A DNA stretch of 8,014 nucleotides from contig CAIWTL010000023.1 of the NCBI GenBank assembly GCA_903915555.1, forward strand, positions 1 to 8,014. The letters are read 5' to 3'. The stretch comes from an uncultured Micrococcales bacterium (GTDB taxonomy: Bacteria; Actinomycetota; Actinomycetes; S36-B12; GCA-2699445). Made by a program: the position numbers and the translations under genes. Position 1 is the first letter of the stretch, and each line of letters opens with the position of its first letter. Positions 1 through 6,034 of this stretch are shown one piece after another. The notes beneath the pieces are model-generated. The model was not told where the DNA came from, ran no database searches, and saw only the letters and a program-made list of their open reading frames with translations.

Positions 1-211
1 CTGGTTCACCCGCCCCAACACCCACCTGATGGCCAACACCAAGTGGATGCAGAAGGGTGGCTCCTTCACGGGCGTCAGCCCCGAGCGGCTCGGTGTCGAG
101 TCACTGCAGGGCACTCGGCGGGAACCGACCCGTCGCCGCCGCAGCACGGCCGGGGTGGGCGCAGGAGCGCCACCCAAACCGGACACCCGGAAACTCGAGG
201 GTGAGGTCTGA
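1..211 (+). CDS. secD: SecD, protein translocase subunit (C-terminal fragment)
   Basis: Only the last 69 complete codons are present; the reading frame is open to the left edge (first full codon at position 2) and stops with TGA at 209-211. SecD pairs with SecF as an accessory of the SecYEG channel and uses the proton gradient to help pull secreted proteins out of the membrane. The fragment begins with WFTRP, which fits the end of the last membrane helix of SecD, followed by a cytoplasmic tail rich in Arg and Lys with an RRRRS run. The catalytically relevant membrane and periplasmic domains lie outside the window. Identity rests mainly on the tail type and on the one-base TGATG overlap with the unmistakable secF downstream, which implies translational coupling. 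The tail alone has little conserved sequence. Confidence 0.86.
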   Translation, partial: WFTRPNTHLMANTKWMQKGGSFTGVSPERLGVESLQGTRREPTRRRRSTAGVGAGAPPKPDTRKLEGEV

Positions 212-1332
212 TGTCCAAGATCCGTCAGATGGCTCATGGCTTGTACGCGGGCCAGGTCTCTTTCGACTTCGTCGGCAAGACCAAGCTCTGGTACACCATC
301 TCGGGCATCATCCTGGCCGTCACCCTGGGATCGCTGATATTCCGCGGACTCAACCTCGGGATCGAGTTCCGGGGCGGTGCCGAGTTCCAGGTGCCGGCGT
401 CGACCTGTTCAGTCGAACAGGCGCGCACCACCACAGGGGATACCGTCGGCGGCTCCGCCATCGTCACGCAACTCGGTGACGGCAGCCTTCGCATCCAGAC
501 CGAAGCGGTCAGCAACGAGGAAGGCCTCGCTCTGACCAAGGCGCTGGGCCAGGAATGTGGCGTCGCCGCCAACGACATCAAGATCCAAGTCGTCGGCCCC
601 ACGTGGGGGGCCGAGGTCAGCAAGAAGGCCATCCAGGGTCTGATCGTCTTCCTGATCCTCGTCAGCATCTTCCTCGCGATCTACTTCGAGTGGCGCATGG
701 CCGCCGCGGCACTGGTGGCGCTCGCCCACGACCTGATCATCACCCTCGGTATCTACTCGATTCTGGGCTTCGAGGTGACGCCGGCCACGGCCATCGGCAT
801 CCTGACGATCCTGGGGTACTCGCTGTACGACACCGTCGTCGTGTTCGACAAGGTCAAGGAGAATACCGACGGAATCCTCGGCCAGAGCCGTATCACGTAC
901 GCCGAGGCGGCCAACCTGGCCATCAACCAGACCCTCGTCCGCTCCATCAACACGTCGATCGTCGCCCTGCTCCCGGTGGCGGCGATCCTGTTCGTGGGCG
1001 CCGGACTCCTCGGTGCGGGCACCCTCAAGGACCTCGCCCTGGCGCTCTTCGTCGGCATGGCGGCCGGCACCTACTCGTCGATCTGTGTCGCCACACCGTT
1101 CCTCGTGCAACTCAAGGATCGGGAACCGGAGATCCAGGCCCTGGAGCGACGGGTCATGGCCCGGCGCCGAAAGATCGACCACGACGCTGCCGCCGTCCCC
1201 ACGGGCGCGACCGCCGACGACTCTCCAGGGGCTGACGCGCCGGTGCCGTCGGGTGCCGTCTCACGGACCGTCACCGAGTCGGGCGAGCGGGTGCAACCGC
1301 GTCGCCGGACCCGCTCGCAGCGCAAGACCTGA
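211..1332 (+). CDS. secF: SecF, protein translocase subunit
   Basis: A complete 373-aa SecF. With SecD it forms the proton-driven SecDF complex in the cytoplasmic membrane that aids late steps of Sec-dependent export. Six membrane segments are visible at about residues 27-46, 140-159, 163-184, 190-213, 247-266 and 272-299. The first external domain (about 57-135) follows the family motif GIEFRGG at 50-56. Further hallmarks are VGPTWGAEVSKKA (128-140), LGYSLYDTVVVFDKVKEN (201-218) and LVRSINTS (242-249). Asp213 and Arg244 are the likely counterparts of the membrane Asp/Arg pair linked to proton conduction in this family. After the last helix there is a cytoplasmic tail of about 70 residues, first basic, then Ala/Pro/Asp-rich, ending in a strongly basic stretch. 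ATG at 211 overlaps the secD stop by one base and is preceded by GTGAGG at 201-206, so the start is secure. Confidence 0.97.
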   Translation: MSKIRQMAHGLYAGQVSFDFVGKTKLWYTISGIILAVTLGSLIFRGLNLGIEFRGGAEFQVPASTCSVEQARTTTGDTVGGSAIVTQLGDGSLRIQTEAVSNEEGLALTKALGQECGVAANDIKIQVVGPTWGAEVSKKAIQGLIVFLILVSIFLAIYFEWRMAAAALVALAHDLIITLGIYSILGFEVTPATAIGILTILGYSLYDTVVVFDKVKENTDGILGQSRITYAEAANLAINQTLVRSINTSIVALLPVAAILFVGAGLLGAGTLKDLALALFVGMAAGTYSSICVATPFLVQLKDREPEIQALERRVMARRRKIDHDAAAVPTGATADDSPGADAPVPSGAVSRTVTESGERVQPRRRTRSQRKT

Positions 1333-1363
1333 GGCCTTGCGTCCCCCGCATGCCTGATGGACC

Positions 1364-1400
1364 GATCCCTCCGCTCTCACCCGGCGGAGACCGGTGGATC
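1364..1400 (+). terminator. Imperfect hairpin between secF and relA, possible terminator
   Basis: Two nested inverted repeats lie 31 bases past the secF stop. GATCC (1364-1368) pairs with GGATC (1396-1400), and CTCCGC (1369-1374) pairs with GCGGAG (1384-1389) around a nine-base loop. Six unpaired bases (1390-1395) form a bulge on the 3' side, giving an 11-pair stem. There is no U-tract, but actinobacterial terminators often lack one. The structure could end the secDF transcript before relA or shape the relA 5' region. It is seen by eye only; no folding energy was computed. Confidence 0.35.
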
Positions 1401-1406
1401 TGGGCA

Positions 1407-1412
1407 TAGACT
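1407..1412 (+). promoter_or_regulatory. Candidate -10 element of the relA promoter
   Basis: TAGACT at 1407-1412 fits the TANNNT pattern of actinobacterial housekeeping promoters and would place transcription start near 1419, about 33 bases before the relA start codon. No convincing -35 hexamer is seen 16-19 bases upstream; that segment (about 1383-1390) is part of the hairpin. The same hexamer occurs upstream of the leftward small gene. This is a weak call from position and pattern only. Confidence 0.3.
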
Positions 1413-1451
1413 GAGTAGCACCAACCCGCAGCGGCCCGACGGGAGGTGACA

Positions 1452-3734
1452 GTGTCGGAGGAGACGACGACCAATCCATCGACCCCGCCCTCAGGCTTCG
1501 ATCCGGTGGCGTCGGTCCAGGCTGCGACGGAGCAGGTCACCCGGCTGCGCGATCGTCTGGCACGCATCACCGTGGGTGCGCGCAGCGGGTATCCCGAACT
1601 CGAACCCCTGTTCCGTACCGTCAAGCAGTTCCACCCCAAGACCGACACCCGCCTCCTCGAACGGGCCTACGAGACGGCGCGGCTGCTGCACAAGGACCAG
1701 TTGCGCAGGTCGGGTGAGCCCTACATCACGCATCCCTTGGCCGTGGCCACCATCCTCGCCGAACTCGGCATGACCGGTCCTACCCTCGCCGCCGCGCTGC
1801 TCCACGACACCGTCGAGGACACCGAATACACACTCGAGGCGCTCACTGACGACTTCGGCGACGAGATCGGCCGCCTCGTGGACGGGGTGACGAAACTCGA
1901 CCGCGTCACCTACGGCAAGGCGTCCGCTGCCGAGACCGTCCGCAAGATGGTCGTGGCCATGGCCAGGGACATCCGCGTACTCGTCATCAAGTTGGCGGAC
2001 CGACTGCACAACATGCGCACCCTCGGGTGGTTGCCGGTGGCCAAGCAGCGCAAGAAGGCCGCCGAGACACTCGAGATCTACGCCCCGCTGGCCCATCGGC
2101 TGGGGATGAACACCATCAAGTGGGAGTTGGAGGACCTGTCCTTCGCCGCCCTGCAGCCCAAGGTCTACGAGGAGATCGTCCATCTGGTGGGGCAGCGTGC
2201 GCCCTCACGCGATCAACATCTCAATCGGGTGATCGAAGAACTCAACACCGACCTGCGGTCGGCCCGCCTCAAGACCGTCGTCACCGGCCGACCCAAGCAC
2301 TATTACTCGATCTACCAGAAGATGGTCGTACGGGGCCGCGACTTCAACGACATCTACGACCTCGTCGGTGTCCGCATCCTCGTCGACAGTGTCCGTGATT
2401 GTTACGCGGCGCTCGGCATCATCCACGCGCGATGGAGTCCGGTACCTGGTCGCTTCAAGGACTACATCGCGATGCCGAAGTACAACATGTACCAGTCGCT
2501 GCACACGACCGTCATCGGTCCCGAGGGCAAGCCCGTCGAACTGCAGATCCGCACGCACCAGATGCACCGGGCGGCCGAGTTCGGCGTCGCCGCGCACTGG
2601 CGGTACAAGAACGGTGCCGTCGGCGACAAGAGCGGACCCGACGACCTCGCCTGGGTCCGCCAGCTGTTGGAGTGGCAGCGGGAGACGGAGGACCCCGAGG
2701 AGTTCATGGACTCCCTGCGGTTCGACCTGAACTCCAGCGAAGTGTTCGTCTTCACTCCCCAGGGCGACATCATCGCCCTTCCGGCCGGTGCGACCCCCGT
2801 CGACTTCGCGTACAGCGTGCACACCGAGGTGGGGCACCGCTGTGTGGGTGCGCGGGTCAACGGACGCCTGGTCCCACTGGAATCCGAACTGGGCAATGGC
2901 GATGTCGTCGAGATCTTCACCAGCAAGGACGAGAACAGCGGCCCCTCCCAGGACTGGCTGCAGTTCGTCAAGAGTCCGCGCGCACGGACGAAGATCCGCT
3001 CCTGGTTCTCGAAGGAGCGTCGCGACGAGGCCATCGACCGTGGCAAGGACCGGCTGGGCAAGGCCGTGCGCAAACGCGGGCTGCCGCTCAAGCGCCTCAT
3101 GGCCCCCGACCTCCTGACCAGCCTCGCCGGCGATCTGCGGCTGCCTGACATCACCGCCGTCTACGCAGACATCGGCGAGGGGCGGATGTCTGCGGAGTCC
3201 GTGGTCGAGCGACTGGTCACTCTCAGCGGAGGTGAGGACGATGTCACCGAGGATCAGCCGGTCTCGCAGCGAGGCCAACGCAAGCCGGCCGGCGACCCCG
3301 GAATCATCGTCCAGGGCGAGCCGGACGTATGGGTCAAGCTCGCGCGCTGCTGCACGCCCGTACCCGGGGACGAGATCACCGGCTTCGTCACCCGCGGCTC
3401 CGGGGTGTCTGTCCACCGCCGGGACTGCCTGAATGTGGCTCAGCTGGCCGAGCAACCCAACCGCATGGTCGAGGTCGAATGGGCGCCGACACAGTCCAGC
3501 GTGTTCCTGGTCAACATCCAGGTGGAGGCGCTCGATCGTTCGGGACTGCTGTCGGACGTGACCCGCGCACTGTCGGACCAGCACGTCAACATCCTCAGCG
3601 CATCGGTCAGCACATCGAAGGACAGGATCGCCGTCAGCCGGTTCTCGTTCGAGATGGCCGAGCCGCACCACCTCGGAGCGGTGCTGCGGACGGTCCGGGG
3701 GATCGCCGGCGTGTTCGACGCCTACCGGGTGTGA
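1452..3734 (+). CDS. relA: Bifunctional (p)ppGpp synthetase/hydrolase, RelA/SpoT (Rel) family
   Basis: A 760-aa long RSH protein that makes pppGpp/ppGpp from GTP/GDP and ATP on ribosomes stalled by uncharged tRNA, and also degrades it. In order: HD hydrolase domain (about 70-200) with the metal-site residues in place (H94, H118-D119 of HDTVEDT, D183 and N187 of KLADRLHN); synthetase domain (about 255-390) with RFKDY at 334-338, typical of bifunctional enzymes, then YQSLHTTVIGP and ELQIRT; TGS domain (about 430-493); helical domain; zinc-finger region with the CC pair 633-634 and C659; and an ACT domain (about 686-758). Both activities therefore look intact. I chose GTG at 1452 because GGAGG at 1442-1446 lies five bases upstream; the in-frame GTG at 1446 overlaps that site and would add two residues. 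The gene follows secF after a 119-bp gap and converges on the DUF349 gene. Confidence 0.97.
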   Translation: MSEETTTNPSTPPSGFDPVASVQAATEQVTRLRDRLARITVGARSGYPELEPLFRTVKQFHPKTDTRLLERAYETARLLHKDQLRRSGEPYITHPLAVATILAELGMTGPTLAAALLHDTVEDTEYTLEALTDDFGDEIGRLVDGVTKLDRVTYGKASAAETVRKMVVAMARDIRVLVIKLADRLHNMRTLGWLPVAKQRKKAAETLEIYAPLAHRLGMNTIKWELEDLSFAALQPKVYEEIVHLVGQRAPSRDQHLNRVIEELNTDLRSARLKTVVTGRPKHYYSIYQKMVVRGRDFNDIYDLVGVRILVDSVRDCYAALGIIHARWSPVPGRFKDYIAMPKYNMYQSLHTTVIGPEGKPVELQIRTHQMHRAAEFGVAAHWRYKNGAVGDKSGPDDLAWVRQLLEWQRETEDPEEFMDSLRFDLNSSEVFVFTPQGDIIALPAGATPVDFAYSVHTEVGHRCVGARVNGRLVPLESELGNGDVVEIFTSKDENSGPSQDWLQFVKSPRARTKIRSWFSKERRDEAIDRGKDRLGKAVRKRGLPLKRLMAPDLLTSLAGDLRLPDITAVYADIGEGRMSAESVVERLVTLSGGEDDVTEDQPVSQRGQRKPAGDPGIIVQGEPDVWVKLARCCTPVPGDEITGFVTRGSGVSVHRRDCLNVAQLAEQPNRMVEVEWAPTQSSVFLVNIQVEALDRSGLLSDVTRALSDQHVNILSASVSTSKDRIAVSRFSFEMAEPHHLGAVLRTVRGIAGVFDAYRV

Positions 3735-3758
3735 CGCCGGAGTCGGTGGAGTGCGGGT

Positions 3759-4988
3759 TCAGCCGGCCGCATACTCGTCCAGCGCCGCCTGCGCGGCGTC
3801 CAGCAGCGCCTGGCTGGACGCCAGCGACGCCTCGGCCTCGGCGATCTTCTGGGCGTCCCCGGAGGCCTGAGCGGTCTCCAACTTCGCCTTCAGCTTGTCG
3901 ACCGACTGCTGGAAAGACGCCACGGTGCGCTCGGCGCGGTCGCGCGCCGCGGGATCCGTCCTGCGCCAGTGGTCCTTCTCGGCATCGCGCAGTGCGTTCT
4001 CGACGGCCCGCAGCCGTCGCTCGAGGCCCTGCTTCTCGTTGCGTGGCACGAACCCGATGGCATCCCACTGCTCCATCAGGCGGCTGAGTTCTGCCCGGGC
4101 AGCACGCAGATCCTTGACCGGCACGAGCGCCTCGACCTTGACGAGGATCTCCTGCTTGGCAGCGAGATTCTTGGCCTCATCCGCGGAACGCTCGGAATCG
4201 TGTTCGGTTCGAGCGGCGAAGAACACGTCCTGAGCAGCACGGAACCGCGCCCACAGTTTGTCGTCGGCGTCCCGGCCCGCGCGAGGAGCGGCCTTCCACT
4301 CCGCCATGAGGTCACGGTAGGCGCGACTCGTGGCGCCCCAGTCCGTGGACGTCGACAGGGCCTCCGCGCGACGGACGAGGTCCTCCTTCGCCTTGGCGCC
4401 CTCGGCGCGGCTGACATCCAGCTCCGCGAAGTGCTGCCGACGACGACGATCGAACTGCGAGCGGGCGCCACTGAAGCGCTCCCACTGTTCCTGCTCCACG
4501 CCCTTGTCGAAACGCGGGAGCGACTTCCACTCCTCGAGCAGGTCACGGAAGCGTTGGCCCGTGGATTTCCACTGCTCCGAGTCGGCCAGCGACTCGGCCT
4601 CCTCGGCGATCTCCCGACGACGCGTCAGTGTGGCCTCCCGGGCCGCCTTCTTCTCCTCCGCCAGAACCCCGCGACGCGCCTCCGCAGCGTCGGCCAGGGA
4701 TGTGCACTTGGCCTCCAAGGCTGCGATGTCACCGACGAACACCGGCTCGGCGAGACCGGAGCGGATCTTCTCGACGACGGCCAGCGCGTCGTCGGGCGAG
4801 GCAGCCCCCTTCTTGAGGCGCTTGATGGTGAGATCGAGTTCGACGACGATGTCGGCGTACTTGCGCTGATAGAACGCGAGGCCGGCCGCGGGGTCGCCGG
4901 CGGCCCACTGCCCCACCTGTCGTTCGCTGCCGTCAGGAAGTCTCACGAAGACGGTGCCGTCGTCTGCGACACGCCCGAACTCACTCAC
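3759..4988 (-). CDS. DUF349 repeat, coiled-coil protein of unknown function
   Basis: A 409-aa soluble, highly charged, mostly helical protein. An N-terminal segment (1-50) with the actinobacterial pattern FGRVADDGTVFVR...AGDPAAGLAFY precedes helices and three DUF349-type repeats. These lie at about 136-189 (LLEEWKSLPR, then W169xxF172), 214-262 (LMAEWKAAPR, then LWARF) and 290-342 (LMEQWDAIGFVPR). A C-terminal Ala/Gln-rich coiled coil (about 350-405) follows. No enzyme motif, signal peptide or membrane segment is seen; the family has no firmly established biochemical role. GTG at 4988 is the chosen start: GAGAGG (5000-4995) lies six bases upstream, and the conserved N-terminus begins there. 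An in-frame ATG at 5030 would add 14 residues read out of frame from the upstream gene. The ribosome-binding site overlaps the TGA of the upstream 59-aa gene, suggesting coupled translation. Synteny next to relA is conserved in actinobacteria. Confidence 0.93.
   Translation of the reverse strand: MSEFGRVADDGTVFVRLPDGSERQVGQWAAGDPAAGLAFYQRKYADIVVELDLTIKRLKKGAASPDDALAVVEKIRSGLAEPVFVGDIAALEAKCTSLADAAEARRGVLAEEKKAAREATLTRRREIAEEAESLADSEQWKSTGQRFRDLLEEWKSLPRFDKGVEQEQWERFSGARSQFDRRRRQHFAELDVSRAEGAKAKEDLVRRAEALSTSTDWGATSRAYRDLMAEWKAAPRAGRDADDKLWARFRAAQDVFFAARTEHDSERSADEAKNLAAKQEILVKVEALVPVKDLRAARAELSRLMEQWDAIGFVPRNEKQGLERRLRAVENALRDAEKDHWRRTDPAARDRAERTVASFQQSVDKLKAKLETAQASGDAQKIAEAEASLASSQALLDAAQAALDEYAAG
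3795..3822. terminator. Perfect 10-bp inverted repeat downstream of relA, possible relA terminator
   Basis: GGCGTCCAGC (3795-3804) and GCTGGACGCC (3813-3822) form a perfect 10-bp stem with an eight-base loop, starting 60 bases past the relA stop. It lies inside the 3' end of the convergent DUF349 gene. A second hairpin, CGCCGC/GCGGCG (3783-3788 with 3793-3798, four-base loop), overlaps it. No U-tract follows. The intergenic gap itself (3735-3758) holds no strong stem, so this is the best terminator candidate for relA. It may also simply reflect the repetitive Ala/Leu/Asp coding of the coiled-coil tail. Confidence 0.3.
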
Positions 4989-4998
4989 GATGGACCTC

Positions 4999-5178
4999 TC
5001 AGGAGAAGAACAGGCCGACCAGCACGCCACCGGTCGTCAGGAGCACGATGGAGACGATCAGCACGATGGCGATGATCCGCGTGCGGTCCTGCTTGCGGCT
5101 GTCAGCGTTGCGACGCGCCCTCTGACGCTCGTGCTTGGCGCGAGCCAGCTCACGTTCCCGCTGGTTGCTGCTTGCCAT
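4999..5178 (-). CDS. 59-aa single-pass membrane protein resembling the N-terminal anchor of a cyclophilin
   Basis: A short gene of 59 codons starting with ATG at 5178 and ending with TGA at 5001-4999. The start is supported by a strong ribosome-binding site, AAGGAGG at 5194-5188, nine bases upstream. Residues 1-34 are hydrophilic and packed with Arg/Lys (starting MASSNQRERELARAKHERQ). Residues 35-57 are one hydrophobic helix (IIAIVLIVSIVLL, then TTGGVLVGLFF), and the protein ends one Ser later. The charge pattern predicts a cytoplasmic N-terminus. From memory, the N-terminus resembles the basic-linker-plus-helix start of the membrane-anchored peptidyl-prolyl isomerase encoded at this position, between DUF349 and the MBL gene, in Streptomyces and others; no isomerase domain follows here. 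It could be a remnant, a functional miniprotein or an unrelated small membrane protein. It is probably co-transcribed with the DUF349 gene, ten bases downstream. Confidence 0.8.
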   Translation of the reverse strand: MASSNQRERELARAKHERQRARRNADSRKQDRTRIIAIVLIVSIVLLTTGGVLVGLFFS

Positions 5179-5314
5179 CGTGGCGTTCCTCCTTCGTCGT
5201 CGACCCCTGCGAGTCTACGGTGATTCACGTTCCGGGAGTTCAGTTGGGCAGAATGGGGCACCCGGGTGGGCGTTGGGCTCGTCCGGAGTCGGTGGCGCCA
5301 GGCAGGAGAGACAA
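5179..5314. promoter_or_regulatory. Divergent promoter region between the small-ORF/DUF349 unit and the MBL-hisS-aspS operon
   Basis: This 136-bp gap separates genes that point away from each other, so it must supply promoters for both unless transcripts read in from further off. Leftward, TAGACT at 5217-5212 is a good -10 candidate (separate entry). Rightward, the candidates are weaker: TACGGT at 5216-5221, or CAGAAT at 5249-5254 with TTCACG (5224-5229) 19 bases upstream. Either would leave a leader of about 50-90 bases before the MBL start at 5315. No T-box, riboswitch or attenuator could be recognised in the leader. Confidence 0.5.
5212..5217 (-). promoter_or_regulatory. Candidate -10 element for the 59-aa gene and DUF349 unit
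   Basis: Read leftward, TAGACT (5217-5212) matches TANNNT and would place transcription start near 5205, just before the AAGGAGG ribosome-binding site and about 27 bases before the ATG at 5178. The upstream TGAACT, 19 bases away, is a poor and widely spaced -35. The hexamer is identical to the one in front of relA. Confidence 0.35.
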
Positions 5315-6034
5315 GTGTTCGTGACCGGATTCCCGGCAGGCCCCTTCGGGACCAACTGCTTCGTGCTCGCCCCCGACCGGAACAGCGAGTGCGTGATCAT
5401 CGACCCGGGTATGGATGCCGTGGGTCCCGTCCGGGAGGTGCTGGCCGACAACAACCTGCGACCCGTCGCGGTTCTGTTGACCCATGGACACCTCGACCAC
5501 ACGTGGAGCGTCGTGCCGATCGCGGACGGATACGGGATCCCGGCCTTCATCCACCCCGAGGACGAGGACCGGCTCACCGATCCCGAGAAGATGCTGGGCC
5601 CCGACATGAAGGGCCTGCTGCGCCAGATGACCCCCGACGGCACGATCGACCTGGAGCCCTCGGACCTGAAGACACTGGTCGACGGAAGCGTCGTCGAACT
5701 GGCCGGGGTGACCCTCACCGTGGACCACGCGCCCGGGCACACCGCAGGATCGATCATGTTCCGGCGAGCTGCGACGGGAGACGTGCCGCCCCTGCTGTTC
5801 TCCGGCGACGTGTTGTTCGAAGGCTCGATCGGTCGCACCGACCTGCCCGGCGGTGACCATGCGGCCATGATGCGGTCTCTCGAGAAGGTCGTCCTCCCCA
5901 TGGATGACGACACCGTCGTGCTGCCCGGACACGGCGGCCAGACCACGATCGGGAGGGAACGCGCGACCAATCCTTTCCTCCTCGAAGTCAACGCAGGTCG
6001 AGAGGCGGGCCGACCCCCGAGGAAGGGTCTGTGA
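5315..6034 (+). CDS. Metallo-beta-lactamase fold hydrolase, glyoxalase II-like
   Basis: A 239-aa MBL-fold hydrolase of the hydroxyacylglutathione hydrolase-like group, which hydrolyses thioesters or related bonds at a dinuclear metal site; the physiological substrate here is unknown. The full ligand set is visible: HGHLDH at 57-62 (H57, H59, D61, H62), H142 in APGHTAGS, D165 in FSGDVLF and H206 in LPGHGG. The N-terminus VTGFPAGPFGTNCFVL is typical of the family. Actinobacteria do not usually make glutathione, so a classical role in the glutathione glyoxalase pathway is doubtful. GTG at 5315 was chosen because AGGAGA at 5304-5309 lies five bases upstream and the conserved N-terminus starts just after; the frame is open further upstream (ATG at 5135) but that stretch is Arg-rich, unlike the family and overlaps the divergent gene. 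The last four bases overlap hisS. This neighbour pair is conserved in the phylum (Rv2581c-hisS in M. tuberculosis). Confidence 0.93.
   Translation: MFVTGFPAGPFGTNCFVLAPDRNSECVIIDPGMDAVGPVREVLADNNLRPVAVLLTHGHLDHTWSVVPIADGYGIPAFIHPEDEDRLTDPEKMLGPDMKGLLRQMTPDGTIDLEPSDLKTLVDGSVVELAGVTLTVDHAPGHTAGSIMFRRAATGDVPPLLFSGDVLFEGSIGRTDLPGGDHAAMMRSLEKVVLPMDDDTVVLPGHGGQTTIGRERATNPFLLEVNAGREAGRPPRKGL

Noticed and set aside
2205..3671. A 488-codon open frame on the minus strand inside relA
   Set aside because: It is a shadow of the conserved Rel coding sequence, with no family motif and no ribosome-binding site.
3735..3758. A bidirectional terminator in the relA/DUF349 convergent gap
   Set aside because: Only GCCGG/CCGGC (3736-3740 with 3763-3767) can pair, across a 22-base loop, and there is no U-tract on either strand.
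4989..5030. Extension of the DUF349 protein to ATG at 5030
   Set aside because: The 14 extra residues come from reading the 59-aa gene out of frame; GTG 4988 has a good ribosome-binding site.
3969..5075. A 368-codon plus-strand frame opposite the DUF349 and 59-aa genes
   Set aside because: The minus-strand proteins show DUF349 repeats and clear starts; the plus-strand translation is unlike any known protein and spans two real genes.
5259..5268. CACCCGGGTG palindrome in the MBL leader as an operator
   Set aside because: A perfect 10-bp palindrome is expected about once per kilobase by chance, and nothing else supports an operator.
5135..5314. Extension of the MBL protein to an upstream ATG at 5135
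   Set aside because: The added 60 residues are Arg/Ser-rich, overlap the divergent 59-aa gene and its promoter, and have no ribosome-binding site, whereas GTG 5315 has one and sits at the family N-terminus.
5218..5314. T-box or histidine-type attenuator in front of the MBL-hisS-aspS operon
   Set aside because: No His-codon-rich leader peptide, T-box consensus or terminator/antiterminator pair could be found in the leader.
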